The translations under genes were made by a program, and so were the position numbers. Shown in pieces: positions 9,002-18,018 of a stretch of 64,000 nucleotides of DNA. The notes below the pieces were generated by a model. It ran no database searches. It was not told the origin of the DNA and saw nothing but the letters and a program-made list of their open reading frames with translations. This stretch comes from Vibrio nereis NBRC 15637 (GTDB lineage: Bacteria; Pseudomonadota; Gammaproteobacteria; Enterobacterales; Vibrionaceae). How positions within the stretch are numbered: the stretch's first letter is position 1; every line of letters starts with the position of its first letter. The stretch spans positions 1 to 64,000 of the forward strand of contig NZ_BCUD01000017.1 in NCBI RefSeq assembly GCF_001591105.1. Direction: 5' to 3'.

Positions 9002-9835
9002 GTGAATTCGCCTAAAAATTTGTTAGTTCGCTTGCGCTCAAACATTGAGCCGTTAAGCAAAAAACTGCGCGTCGTTGCGGATTATGTTCTTGAGAATGCC
9101 AACGAAGTGCAATACCAGACGATTACCGATCTGGCGCGAAACACCAAAACCAGTGAGGCGACAGTGGTACGTTTATGTCGAGATATGGGATACAAAGGCT
9201 ATTCCGATTTTCGTATGGCGTTAGCCGTTGACCTTTCTCAGTCTCAGGATCGTAAACCTCAAGAAATGGATGGGGATATCTGTGATGTCTCGGCGAAAAG
9301 CGCGGCAGCGAGCCTGTTAGACACCGCAGAGCTGGTGGATCGTAAGGTTCTGGATCGTATCTGTGAGTTAGTCCATAAGGCCAATTTTATCAGCTGTGTT
9401 GGTGTGGGGGCTTCAAGTATTGTTGGGCGTTATCTGGCATTTCGTTTACTGCGAATTGGAAAGAAAGTTTCAATGTATGAAGACACTCATTTAGCGGCAA
9501 TGAATGCGGTTCGTAGCACAGAAGGTGATCTTTGGTTCGCTCTATCTAGCTCGGGTTCGACACGAGATGTTATCCACGCGGTATCACAGGCTCATGTACG
9601 AAATGTGCCAGTGGTTGCACTGACTAACGTCACTCACAGCCCACTTACGGCAATTTGTACTGAGCTGTTGGTCGCTGCGCGTCCTGAGGGTCCGTTAACC
9701 GGGGGGGCGTTTTCATCCAAAGTCGGTGCTTTATTGCTTGTCGACGTATTAATTAATACCTTGCTTGATAAGTACCCTCAATACTCAGACTCTGTACTTG
9801 AGACGGCTGAAGTTGTTGTCCCTTTGATGAAATAA
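9002..9835 (+). CDS. nanR: RpiR-family repressor of sialic acid genes
   Basis: A 277-residue regulator with an N-terminal RpiR helix-turn-helix (about 1-77, TITDLARNTKTSEATVVRLC) and a C-terminal SIS sugar-phosphate domain (about 120-250, ending the first strand with FISCVGVGASS and including ALSSSGSTRDV). Vibrio NanR of this type is released from its operators by ManNAc-6-P; the E. coli NanR is an unrelated GntR protein. The start is GTG with an AGAGG site. It is the last gene of the siaPQM-nanA cluster, 140 bp after nanA, and could also have its own promoter. Confidence 0.93.
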   Translation: MNSPKNLLVRLRSNIEPLSKKLRVVADYVLENANEVQYQTITDLARNTKTSEATVVRLCRDMGYKGYSDFRMALAVDLSQSQDRKPQEMDGDICDVSAKSAAASLLDTAELVDRKVLDRICELVHKANFISCVGVGASSIVGRYLAFRLLRIGKKVSMYEDTHLAAMNAVRSTEGDLWFALSSSGSTRDVIHAVSQAHVRNVPVVALTNVTHSPLTAICTELLVAARPEGPLTGGAFSSKVGALLLVDVLINTLLDKYPQYSDSVLETAEVVVPLMK

Positions 9836-9854
9836 TCTTCAAGAAATAATGATT

Positions 9855-9882
9855 AAGCCTGCTGAAAGCGGGCTTTATTTTT
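9855..9882 (+). terminator. nanR terminator
   Basis: AAGCCTGCT and AGCGGGCTT pair around a GAA loop (with one G-T pair) and are followed by TATTTTTC. The position is 20 bp after the nanR stop. Confidence 0.8.
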
Positions 9883-9892
9883 CGTTGTTTTT

Positions 9893-9938
9893 GAAGAATA
9901 TTTTTTCCTTATATTTAAAGCTAAAGAAATATTCCTTG
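9893..9938. promoter_or_regulatory. Imperfect inverted repeat upstream of nanM
   Basis: GAATATTT at 9896-9903 and AAATATTC at 9927-9934 are the cores of two imperfectly symmetric arms (about 11 of 16 positions agree). The left arm, GAAGAATATTTTTTC, resembles the right arm of the nanE/siaP repeat (CGAAGATTTTTTTCAAAC). This suggests a second NanR site controlling nanM; the spacing differs by about six bases from the first site, so this is tentative. Confidence 0.4.
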
Positions 9939-10013
9939 ATTATTAGTTTTTTCATTCGTTTAGAATTTGTTTGAGTTCTAAACCGAACTTATATGACGAT
10001 GTAAAGGTGTCAC

Positions 10014-11081
10014 ATGTCTCTTCAATTGACTCAATTACCACCGCTTCCCATAGGGTTTCGTAACGGCGCAGGTTTTGCTGACAAGGATAAGGTTTATGCT
10101 GGTTTAGGCAGCCTGGGTAGTAAATGGTTACGACTTGATACAAGGCAACCAACGGGCTGGGTGGAATGCGCGGATTTTCCGGGAGTAAAGCGTACCGATC
10201 CGGTCTGTGTGCCCGTTTCAGGTGGGTGTTATATTTTCTCTGGTGCAGGCATCGCGCCAGGATCGCACTCTCTAAGTGTCTTAGAAGATGGATATTTTTA
10301 TGATGCTAACCGAGATAGCTGGAACTTAGTGACAGATGATATTCCGGTAGGGCTTTTGGGTGGTGCAGGTATCGAGCTTTTAAACAAACAGCTGGTTTTG
10401 GTCGGCGGTTATAACAAATCTGTATTCGATACCTTGATGCAGCAATTAAGCGATCCTTTGGTGTGTGGCAATGAAGCCCAAAAACTCGACTGTTTATGTA
10501 CATTTATGGACCAACCAATCGAGTTCTACGGCTGGAACGACAAAATTTATCGCTTTGATATCAAGACAAAAGAGTGGCTGGATATTGGCGATAATCCATT
10601 TGAACCAAATTGTGGCGCGGGAGTATGGCGTTTAGGTAATGCGCTTGCGTTGATTGAAGGTGAGGTGAAGCCGGGGCTGCGTAGTTTGCAAAGCAAGTTG
10701 TTGCTCCTGAATTCAGAAGGCTTGGTGGACGCTGCGGAGTTAAGTCCAATTGTGGAACAAGACCCATACCATGAAGGTCTTGCAGGTGCGTATTGCGCTG
10801 AACTTGACGGTCTGTGCATGATGCTGGGTGGCGCGTATTTTATAGGAAGTCAAAGCAATTATCGCGATGGGCAATACTACAGTCACCAAGGGCTGACAAA
10901 AACCTACGCAACTAAAATATGGCAATTATGTGGTGGCCAGTGGCAGCATGTTGGTGATCTGGAAAAAGGTAAGGCGTACGGCGTCTGCCTATCGATCTCA
11001 AACGGTATCGTGCTGGTTGGTGGTGAAGATGCAAGCGGGCAAGCTCTCACGGAGTGTGAGCTGATCTCGGTGATTCGATAA
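10014..11081 (+). CDS. nanM: N-acetylneuraminate mutarotase, kelch beta-propeller
   Basis: Catalyses interconversion of the alpha and beta anomers of sialic acid. The 355 residues contain repeated kelch blades (GGCYIFSGAG, LLGGAGIELLNKQLVLVGGYN, MMLGGAYF, GIVLVGGED) as in E. coli NanM/YjhT. Unlike the E. coli protein, the N-terminus (MSLQLTQLPPLPIGF) has no signal peptide, so this form should act in the cytoplasm. AAGGTG precedes the ATG. It follows the nanR terminator and so should have its own promoter, with an AT-rich inverted repeat just upstream. Confidence 0.88.
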   Translation: MSLQLTQLPPLPIGFRNGAGFADKDKVYAGLGSLGSKWLRLDTRQPTGWVECADFPGVKRTDPVCVPVSGGCYIFSGAGIAPGSHSLSVLEDGYFYDANRDSWNLVTDDIPVGLLGGAGIELLNKQLVLVGGYNKSVFDTLMQQLSDPLVCGNEAQKLDCLCTFMDQPIEFYGWNDKIYRFDIKTKEWLDIGDNPFEPNCGAGVWRLGNALALIEGEVKPGLRSLQSKLLLLNSEGLVDAAELSPIVEQDPYHEGLAGAYCAELDGLCMMLGGAYFIGSQSNYRDGQYYSHQGLTKTYATKIWQLCGGQWQHVGDLEKGKAYGVCLSISNGIVLVGGEDASGQALTECELISVIR

Positions 11082-11085
11082 TGAC

Positions 11086-11122
11086 TACATCCGCCTGTGT
11101 TGCACGGTGCGGATGTATTTTT
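11086..11122 (+). terminator. nanM terminator
   Basis: TACATCCGC (11086-11094) and GCGGATGTA (11109-11117) form a perfect 9-bp stem followed by TTTTTAT, directly after the nanM stop codon. It separates nanM from the convergent glgX. Confidence 0.88.
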
Positions 11123-11130
11123 ATGTTCAG

Positions 11131-13107
11131 TTACACGCTGGCATACGATGCCCAAGACTTGGCATGGAAAATCGCGATAGAGGCAGGTGCGACAAGTACC
11201 TGCTTACGATCCACAGTCTGGTGCAACTTGTGCGAATCGGTATTACAGATCATGATCCACTCTTGGTTGGCTTCGGTCGGTAGCGTAAAGCGCGCCGGTG
11301 CATTGGTCTGGTTGATGCAATAAAACAGCTCATCGCCTTCTTGACCCAAGCCTAAATGCAACGCGACAGAGCTTAGGTTGTTCCAATCTTCATGCTCCAT
11401 GAAAGTGCCGTCTAAGCGACGCCAAAATATGCGGTTTTCATTACGCTTCTTGCCACTAAACGCACGAATAAACGGAACCATATAGGTTTGTCGCGCTTCC
11501 ACCATCTTCGATAGCCACTCTTTAAAGCTCTCTTTCTCTGGCGTCATATGCCAGTCTAGCCAGCTGATTTCGTTGTCTTGACAGTAGGCGTTGTTATTGC
11601 CTCTTTGCGAGTGAGACAGAACATCAGCGGTGAGAATATGAGGGATACCAAACGCAAACAGCAAGCTCGCCATAAAGTTACGTTTTTGTTTTTCGCGTTT
11701 TTCAATAATTAGCGGGTTTTCCGTATGCCCTTCGACGCCGTAGTTGTCTGAACGGTTGTCACCATGCCCGTCTCGGTTATGTTCACCGTTGGCTTCGTTG
11801 TGTTTTTGCTTGTAGGAAACGAGGTCCTGCATACAAAAACCATCGTGATAGGTGATGTAGTTTACCGTCAGTTTGTATGGCCAGTTCGCCGCACTGTAGA
11901 GATCACGTGAGCCCATAATACGGGTGGCGAACTCTTTTAAAAATCCGTGATCACCGCGCCAGAAACTACGTGTGATGTCTCGCAGGCGGTCGTTACATTC
12001 GTTCCATCCAAATGGAAAGTTCCCGACTTGGTAGCCATCTGGGCCAATGTCCCATGGCTCGGCAATCAACTTGACCTCTTTGAGTACCGGATCTTGAGCG
12101 ACAGCTTTAAAGAAGCCGGATTCTGCATTGAAATAATCGCCATTACGTCCCAACGTCGCCGCAAGATCAAAGCGGAAGCCATCAATTTGGTATTCTGTGA
12201 CCCAGTAGCGAAGCGTATCCATCACCAAATTCAGGCTGGGCTGGTAGGAAAGATCAACGGTATTGCCACAACCGGTGTAGTTGGCAAAATGGCGACCATG
12301 CTTGAGGTAATAGTTTTTATCGAGCGCTTTTAAATTAAATACTGGGCCATCTGCGCCGCCTTCAGCAGTGTGGTTATAGACGACATCGAGAATGACCTCT
12401 ATCCCGTTTTTATGCAGCTCACGAATGGCTGTTTTTAGCTCGTTAACGGCGTCAGATTCTGCGTATCTGGGATCGGGCACCATAAATAAAAATGGGTTGT
12501 AACCCCAATAGTTCACCTTTTCCATCTTTAGCAGGTGGGGCTCGTGCATGCAGGCTGCTATCGGAAGAAGCTGTAGCGTGTTGATGTTTTGTTGCTTGTA
12601 AAACTCAAGCATCGCATCGCTGACTAAACCGAGATAGCGGCCTTGGTCTTCTCTTGGCACATCTGGGTTTAGTTTAGACACGCCTTTTACGTGAGTTTCG
12701 AACAAAACCATTTCTGCACGCGGCCGTTTTGGTCGCTGTACACCTTGCCAGTCAAAGTTGTCGTCTACGACTACGCATTTTGGCAATTCAAAGCTTTTTT
12801 CAGAGTTAAAAGGCAGTGTGTATCTAAGCGGACGAGCAATGGCTTTTGCGTACGGGTCAGAAATTAAATGTGGTTTGCCATCTGTTTCAATAATATAGGC
12901 ATATTTCGTGCCCGCTTTGACACCTGGAACAAAAGTAAATTTTATCCCTGCGTATTCCCCCTCTAAAGGGTAGCTTTGAAAGCATCCATGCTGATCAAAT
13001 ATTGCTAATTTAATATTTGGCGCATCAGGCGCATAGATAGAAAAATTACACCCATTTTCGTTCGGTGTAGCGCCTTGAGGATAGGGGTGAGCACACTGAA
13101 TATTCAT
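11131..13107 (-). CDS. glgX: Glycogen/maltodextrin debranching enzyme (GH13, GlgX type)
   Basis: Hydrolyses alpha-1,6 branches of limit dextrins in the cytoplasm. The 658 residues include an N-terminal CBM48-like domain (about 10-95) and a GH13 barrel with DVVYNHTAEG, the nucleophile aspartate in IDGFRFDLAATLG, the acid glutamate in LIAEPWDIG and the stabiliser in ITYHDGF. The NNAYCQDNEISWLDW segment is typical of GlgX/isoamylase proteins. It is divergent from lamB, and the shared region is rich in MalT boxes, so it probably belongs to the maltose regulon here rather than to a glycogen operon; no other glg gene is near. No clear ribosome binding site precedes the ATG. Confidence 0.92.
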   Translation of the reverse strand: MNIQCAHPYPQGATPNENGCNFSIYAPDAPNIKLAIFDQHGCFQSYPLEGEYAGIKFTFVPGVKAGTKYAYIIETDGKPHLISDPYAKAIARPLRYTLPFNSEKSFELPKCVVVDDNFDWQGVQRPKRPRAEMVLFETHVKGVSKLNPDVPREDQGRYLGLVSDAMLEFYKQQNINTLQLLPIAACMHEPHLLKMEKVNYWGYNPFLFMVPDPRYAESDAVNELKTAIRELHKNGIEVILDVVYNHTAEGGADGPVFNLKALDKNYYLKHGRHFANYTGCGNTVDLSYQPSLNLVMDTLRYWVTEYQIDGFRFDLAATLGRNGDYFNAESGFFKAVAQDPVLKEVKLIAEPWDIGPDGYQVGNFPFGWNECNDRLRDITRSFWRGDHGFLKEFATRIMGSRDLYSAANWPYKLTVNYITYHDGFCMQDLVSYKQKHNEANGEHNRDGHGDNRSDNYGVEGHTENPLIIEKREKQKRNFMASLLFAFGIPHILTADVLSHSQRGNNNAYCQDNEISWLDWHMTPEKESFKEWLSKMVEARQTYMVPFIRAFSGKKRNENRIFWRRLDGTFMEHEDWNNLSSVALHLGLGQEGDELFYCINQTNAPARFTLPTEANQEWIMICNTDSHKLHQTVDRKQVLVAPASIAIFHAKSWASYASV

Positions 13108-13340
13108 TACTTTTTTATAATTAGTTCCATATAACAGGGAGTTTAGTAAATAGTTTTGTTTAAGCTAGGTCAAGCGCCTTAATTAAAAATTGTAAATGTA
13201 ATTTTATTTCAAAATTATGACATTTTTTATTAAAAGGTTGAGCCATTTGGCATTTTGTTGGTCGGTTTATTTACGAACAACGTTACTCTCCGCCCTAGAA
13301 CTGTGATTCACGACACGAATACATCGTTCGGTTAATTTTC

Positions 13341-13399
13341 TCATCCCTTCTCATCCCCCTGAAATATTTTTCATCCGGATGAAGTCGAAAAACTCCTCC
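13341..13399. promoter_or_regulatory. MalT boxes in the glgX/lamB divergent region
   Basis: Five matches to the MalT core GGA(T/G)GA occur within 60 bp: TCATCC (complement GGATGA) at 13341, 13351 and 13371, GGATGA at 13377-13382, and TCCTCC (complement GGAGGA) at 13394. The 10-bp spacing of the first two is one helical turn, as expected for adjacent MalT monomers. MalT is the ATP- and maltotriose-dependent activator; its gene is not in the window. The rest of the 440-bp gap is AT-rich, with no gene seen. Confidence 0.75.
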
Positions 13400-13549
13400 C
13401 TGAGTAATCTGAAGCCAGTTGAAACAAATGGAGACAACGGCACTGCTAGCGTCTCATCTTACCTCTCTTTTTATATGCCTGTTACTGCCTTTTCGGGAAT
13501 GTATCGGGGAGAGGACATAAAGAATAAAAAACCCTAAACGGAGTTAACA

Positions 13550-14959
13550 ATGAAAAAAGTAAGCGTAATTGCTGCTGCAGTGGCGACAGCTTTAGCATCT
13601 GGATATGTATTTGCAGAAACTGATGTAGCACTTGATGTAACTAGCGGTGAGTCTGCTATGGAAGTCGAAGTTAAGAACCCAACTGAAGTTGTTTCTGACG
13701 GCTGGGAAGTACATGGTTACTTGTCCTCTAATATGCGTATGGTTGAGGGTGAGTCAGTCGATACTGAGTACGGTAAGCCAGACTATAAAACTGCTGGTAC
13801 ACACGGCAAAAGTACTAACCAAGTAGAGTTTACTGTTAAGAAGCACACAGAGCACAATAACGGTGTATGGTCTGACTTTGTTGTACGTACTGAATACGGT
13901 AATGGTAACTCTTATGCTTACTCGTCTTCGGGGAGTCAAAAGGCAAATGATACGGCTCAATTGGAAGTAAAAGAAGCGTTTGTTGAGATTGGTGCACTAC
14001 CTTACTTTGGTGAAGAGACATCTATCTGGGCTGGTCAGCGTTACCTAAACCGTGCTTCGGGATTACTGTCTGGCGAGTTCTGGAAACAATCTTCTGGTGT
14101 TGGTGCTGGTCTGCAAACTAAATTGGGTGGAAATACGGCGGGTGTTGCGTATGTGACTGCTGATCCTGATGCAGGTGCCGCTGACAGTTACGCTATTGAT
14201 TGTGAACAAAAAGATGGTTCAACCTCTGTAATACCTGAAGAGTGTAATGTAGTAAAAAAAGGCGCGAACGAACGCCAGACTTTATCTTCTATCGACCTAT
14301 ACTACTATGGTGTTGATGTAGGTATTGGTAGTGTGGATTTTGATTTTAAATATATTCAACAAGCGAATAAAGACAGTGATTCTAATGACGGCTTTGGTGC
14401 TGCAATTACTCTAAACTCAAGCTACTACGGTCTTGATGGTTGGACACAATCAGCTGTTTCTTACGGTAAGGGGACAGCACAAAACCATGGTATGAACTTT
14501 GGCGGTTGGTCTGGTGGTGACGAGAATGCTGAGTCTCTATTCTTAACTTCTTACGGTGTGCTGAATATTTCCGAGAACTGGCAAATGGGTTCTGAAATTA
14601 CTTACTTTGCTGCATTAGATGAATTATTTGGTGCCAAAGATCTAAAACGCTACTTAGCAGCAGTACGCCCTTCATATAAAGTAAATGACAATCTACGATT
14701 AGAAATGACAGCTTCTTACGGTCATGAAGAAGGTCAAGACGGTTACTTTGAACGCTCTGGTGATTCATTAGAGAGTGATATCTTTAACGCAGAACTGGCA
14801 GCTGCTTTCACCGTAAATGCTGACTATTTTGGTCGTCCACAAATTAAACCATATGTAAGCCACGTTGTTGCAGATGATGAAGCAAGTGCTGGTATCATTG
14901 GTATCAAGAGTGGAAAATCTGAAACAATAGTGGGTATCCACACTGAAATCTGGTTCTAA
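13550..14959 (+). CDS. lamB: Maltoporin-family outer membrane porin
   Basis: An outer membrane channel for maltose and maltodextrins. The 469 residues start with a clear signal peptide (MKKVSVIAAAVATALASGYVFA). An acidic linker of about 25 residues follows, and then a barrel of alternating aromatic strands. LamB-like features are EVHGYLSSNMR at the first strand, IWAGQRYLNR, VRPSYKVNDNLRLEM and the terminal EIWF for outer membrane insertion. Similarity to the enterobacterial LamB is partial, and an 18-stranded trimeric porin is inferred. MalT boxes upstream and malM downstream support the maltose role. CGGAG lies before the ATG. Confidence 0.88.
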   Translation: MKKVSVIAAAVATALASGYVFAETDVALDVTSGESAMEVEVKNPTEVVSDGWEVHGYLSSNMRMVEGESVDTEYGKPDYKTAGTHGKSTNQVEFTVKKHTEHNNGVWSDFVVRTEYGNGNSYAYSSSGSQKANDTAQLEVKEAFVEIGALPYFGEETSIWAGQRYLNRASGLLSGEFWKQSSGVGAGLQTKLGGNTAGVAYVTADPDAGAADSYAIDCEQKDGSTSVIPEECNVVKKGANERQTLSSIDLYYYGVDVGIGSVDFDFKYIQQANKDSDSNDGFGAAITLNSSYYGLDGWTQSAVSYGKGTAQNHGMNFGGWSGGDENAESLFLTSYGVLNISENWQMGSEITYFAALDELFGAKDLKRYLAAVRPSYKVNDNLRLEMTASYGHEEGQDGYFERSGDSLESDIFNAELAAAFTVNADYFGRPQIKPYVSHVVADDEASAGIIGIKSGKSETIVGIHTEIWF

Positions 14960-14975
14960 ATCAGATATTGTTTAG

Positions 14976-14998
14976 GGCAGCCTCAGGGCTGCCTTTTT
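14976..14998 (+). terminator. Terminator between lamB and malM
   Basis: GGCAGCC (14976-14982) and GGCTGCC (14987-14993) form a stem with a four-base loop and a TTTTT tail. As malM follows 43 bp later without an obvious promoter, this may act as a partial terminator that lowers malM expression. Confidence 0.8.
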
Positions 14999-15041
14999 CA
15001 CTTTGTATCCTATTAAACAACAGCCTTTAGTGAGAACTATA

Positions 15042-15884
15042 ATGAACAATAAACACTCTTTTATCGCAGTCGTACTGGGTGCACTACTATCGGGTTGTGC
15101 ATCGGATGCGCAAGTGCAGACAGAGCTTACTCCCCCTACTAATGCCGAAGTGTGCTGCGGCGATTTCTCTCAATTTCCTTATGCTCAGTTGAATGATAAA
15201 GAAGATTTGAAATTTGACCTCGACCTATCCGCGCCAGTAGGTAACTTCAGCGAAGGCAACAGCCATTTTGCTGCTTTTCGTTTCAGTGATCGTTCGGGTG
15301 AAGTGATGGTGACTGTGTCGAGTATGATGGTTGATGGCTCCGTACTGGCGCCAGAGGTACTTCTTCTTGATGAATCGTTCAACGTTGTAAAGAAAATTAC
15401 ATTGGATGACTTTGCTGTGTTGCCTTCAGATGCGTTCACTCGTACTCGTTATATCTCGAAGTTTCGCACCAATACGGACAACACACCTTACTTTGTGATT
15501 TACACGCCAGCGGACAAGCTAGGTCAAAGTATTAAAGTGGATCACCCAGCTAAAGCGCGTGCAAAAGAATTTGGTGAAGCAATGCCTATGGTGACGGATC
15601 CAACCTACACGTACCAGCTCGGTGGACGCATTGAGCTGCAAGTTGAAACGCTTAAGCTTCGTCCTTTCCGTGCTAGTCAGGTTAGCCAACCTGCGGCGAA
15701 ACAAACATTGGCCCCAGCTAAAATTAAAGTACAACCCGAATCTCGCGATTTTTATATCTCATCCATTGAGCAAGCAGTCAAAATGGGGGATATTCCCAAA
15801 GCGCTTGGTTTATTGGATGAAGCCAAAGCACTAAATATTCAAGGTGCTCAAGAAGCGTTTGTTAAGGCTGTCAATTCGAAGTAA
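15042..15884 (+). CDS. malM: Maltose operon periplasmic protein, predicted lipoprotein
   Basis: MalM is a periplasmic protein of the maltose regulon with no settled activity. From the ATG at 15042 the protein has 280 residues and starts with a lipoprotein signal peptide (VVLGALLSGCAS, lipobox LSGC near residue 20). An in-frame TTG at 15003 would add 13 residues before the signal and is less likely. C-terminal features DFYISSIEQAV and PKALGLLDEAK match the MalM family. It follows lamB in the same direction, as in E. coli, although malK is separate here. Confidence 0.88.
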   Translation: MNNKHSFIAVVLGALLSGCASDAQVQTELTPPTNAEVCCGDFSQFPYAQLNDKEDLKFDLDLSAPVGNFSEGNSHFAAFRFSDRSGEVMVTVSSMMVDGSVLAPEVLLLDESFNVVKKITLDDFAVLPSDAFTRTRYISKFRTNTDNTPYFVIYTPADKLGQSIKVDHPAKARAKEFGEAMPMVTDPTYTYQLGGRIELQVETLKLRPFRASQVSQPAAKQTLAPAKIKVQPESRDFYISSIEQAVKMGDIPKALGLLDEAKALNIQGAQEAFVKAVNSK

Positions 15885-15907
15885 CTCTTCCCAAAATATC
15901 GACATGA

Positions 15908-15945
15908 ACAAAGCCACTTGCGATTAACAAGTGGCTTTGTTGTAT
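15908..15945 (+). terminator. malM terminator
   Basis: ACAAAGCCACTTG (15908-15920) and CAAGTGGCTTTGT (15928-15940) form a 13-bp stem with a 7-base loop, followed by TGTATTT. Apart from this and the malK terminator, the 15885-16217 gap shows no gene. Confidence 0.85.
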
Positions 15946-16150
15946 TTAGGCCAAGTTACTACTTCGTTTTTTCGGTTGAATCGATGGTTCGCAATATGCG
16001 TGCTAATAAATAGTGGGCAACGTAGCTTGATGTCGGCGCAGCTCAGTGAGAAGTGGCGATGGATAGCTTAATAAAGCTGAAGAATGACACTGTAGAAAAT
16101 AGCTAGAATACTTAGGGAATGGTTTGAGTGTCTTCTTTATTTAGAAGACG

Positions 16151-16191
16151 CATATAAAAATCGGTCGCCACACACATGCGTAGCGACCGAT
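16151..16191 (-). terminator. malK terminator
   Basis: ATCGGTCGC (16160-16168) pairs with GCGACCGAT (16183-16191). On the minus strand the stem is followed by TTTTTATATG. It lies 27 bp beyond the malK stop codon. Confidence 0.82.
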
Positions 16192-16217
16192 AGAATATCT
16201 TAAGGTTAGTTTAGCGC

Positions 16218-17342
16218 TTATTCTTCGTTGAATTCCACGCCTGACTCTTTATATAAACGCTGACATGCATTGCCGTCGCTGTGGAATAGGTGACAGCGGT
16301 GTGCTGGTATACCTACGGCAAGTTTATCGCCTGTCTCGACTGCCAATGTATCTGGTTGGCGATAAATCATATCTGCGTCTGCCGCATCAATGTGCATGTA
16401 AACCTGAGTTTCGTTGCCAAGCTTTTCTACGATGTTCACTTCGCCTTCAATAGTCGCGTCACCTTCGTTTGCCGGAACCAAGTGCTCAGGACGAATACCC
16501 AAAGACATGCGTTCGCCTTTGATTACGGTTGTTCCGTCGACCGGGATCCAGAAAGTCATGCCGTTCGCTAACTGAACCATCACGCGCTCTTTTTCTACTG
16601 CTTCAATGAATACGCTCATAAAGTTCATTTTTGGAGAACCGATAAAGCCTGCCACAAAGCGGTTTTGTGGGTAGTGGTAAAGTTCGAGTGGTTTACCAAC
16701 CTGTGCGACAAAACCTGCATCCAGCACAACGATCTTGTCTGCCATTGTCATTGCTTCAACTTGATCGTGTGTGACGTAAATCATGGTACAGCCCAGTTTG
16801 CGCTGCAGCTTGGTGATTTCAGAACGCATTTGAACGCGTAACGCCGCATCAAGGTTTGATAGCGGTTCATCCAACAAAAATACGTTAGGTTGAGAGACCA
16901 AAGTACGGCCAATGGCAACGCGCTGGCGTTGACCACCAGATAGTGCTTTAGGTTGACGCTCTAGTAGATGACTCAATTGAAGGATGTCTGCAGCGTGTTC
17001 TACACGTTTGTCGATTTCTGCTTTGTCTGCTTTTGCCAGTTTTAGGCCGAAAGACATATTGTCGAATAGGTTTAAATGAGGATATAGAGCATAAGATTGG
17101 AACACCATACCGACGCCACGTTTTGAAGGTTCTACATCGTTCATGCGTTCATTGCCGATGTAAAGGTCGCCTGAGGTGATATCTTCTAGGCCGGCGATAC
17201 AACGGAGCAGGGTAGATTTACCACAACCTGATGGGCCAACGAAGACAACAAATTCGCCTTCTTTAATATCTAAATCAACGTTTTTCGAAATTAAAACGTC
17301 ACCATAAGCTTTGCATAAATTTTTTAACGTGACACTCGCCAT
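16218..17342 (-). CDS. malK: Maltose/maltodextrin ABC transporter ATPase
   Basis: The ATP-hydrolysing subunit of the MalFGK2 importer, on the cytoplasmic face of the inner membrane. The 374 residues (E. coli: 371) have Walker [10 protein letters not shown] near 37, the Q-loop in [11 protein letters not shown], signature LSGGQRQRV near 135, Walker [13 protein letters not shown] near 154 and the switch histidine in [12 protein letters not shown]-terminal TOBE/regulatory domain follows (about 240-374), including [10 protein letters not shown], the part that in E. coli also restrains MalT. It is divergent from malEFG across a 676-bp region containing MalT and CRP-like sites. Confidence 0.97.
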   Translation of the reverse strand: MASVTLKNLCKAYGDVLISKNVDLDIKEGEFVVFVGPSGCGKSTLLRCIAGLEDITSGDLYIGNERMNDVEPSKRGVGMVFQSYALYPHLNLFDNMSFGLKLAKADKAEIDKRVEHAADILQLSHLLERQPKALSGGQRQRVAIGRTLVSQPNVFLLDEPLSNLDAALRVQMRSEITKLQRKLGCTMIYVTHDQVEAMTMADKIVVLDAGFVAQVGKPLELYHYPQNRFVAGFIGSPKMNFMSVFIEAVEKERVMVQLANGMTFWIPVDGTTVIKGERMSLGIRPEHLVPANEGDATIEGEVNIVEKLGNETQVYMHIDAADADMIYRQPDTLAVETGDKLAVGIPAHRCHLFHSDGNACQRLYKESGVEFNEE

Positions 17343-18018
17343 CTAGCTCGTCCTCGGTCAATATTTTTATTTTTACTGCCGAACATTATATGAATTATTG
17401 CGACGACAGTAACTGTAGGAATTTGGTAAGAAGTGGACTTCTTTGTTTGGTAAGAAAAATGGGTGATGGATAACTCACATCACCCGTCAAAGCCAATCAT
17501 AGGTTTGCTTCCCCCTACTTTGGTCAGCATCTCCCCCGTTTCAGTCCGATCCAGAGATCAAAATTAATCCGAATGCTTACCTAGTAATAGCAAACCCCGC
17601 GGCATTTTAAATCAGACAGTTACTTTGGAATAAACCAGAAAACATACTGATAAGGGCTCTTACCATCCACTCTTTGGATGTGTCTAGTTTCTCTATATTG
17701 CGGTTAAGGCGCATCCTCCCGACCCTACTTTTTATAGGGGGAGTAGATAAGGATGAGGGAGAGGAGGGGGTAAAAGGCGTAGGGAGATCGAGTTCAAATA
17801 AATACAGCGATTAAAATTGAAACTGATCACATAAAGAGCCATTTTTGTGATTTTGCTCCGCAAGCTATGACGATGGGGATCACGAAAATAGGCCATAATA
17901 CTGAGGGCGTAGGGAGTAGGAGGATGAGTCACCTATCGGTTTGGCTAAAAATAGATGTCGAAATACGGTGAAACCTCCTGGTCGAACCCTACAACAGAAA
18001 TATAACAAGGATATGAAT
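17343..18018. promoter_or_regulatory. malK/malE divergent control region
   Basis: A 676-bp gene-free region. MalT-like cores (GGA(T/G)GA) on either strand include TCCTCC at 17714-17719, GGATGA at 17751-17756 followed by a GA-rich stretch to 17770, and overlapping GGAGGA/GGATGA at 17919-17927. A CRP-like site (TGTGATCAGTTTCAAT on the minus strand) lies near 17820-17835, and a second TGTGA half-site near 17847. This matches the MalT/CRP nucleoprotein arrangement known for malEp/malKp in E. coli. Confidence 0.65.

Noticed and set aside
17739..17770. GGA-rich stretch considered as a CsrA-binding leader
   Set aside because: Its place between malK and malE and the match to MalT cores make MalT binding the simpler explanation.
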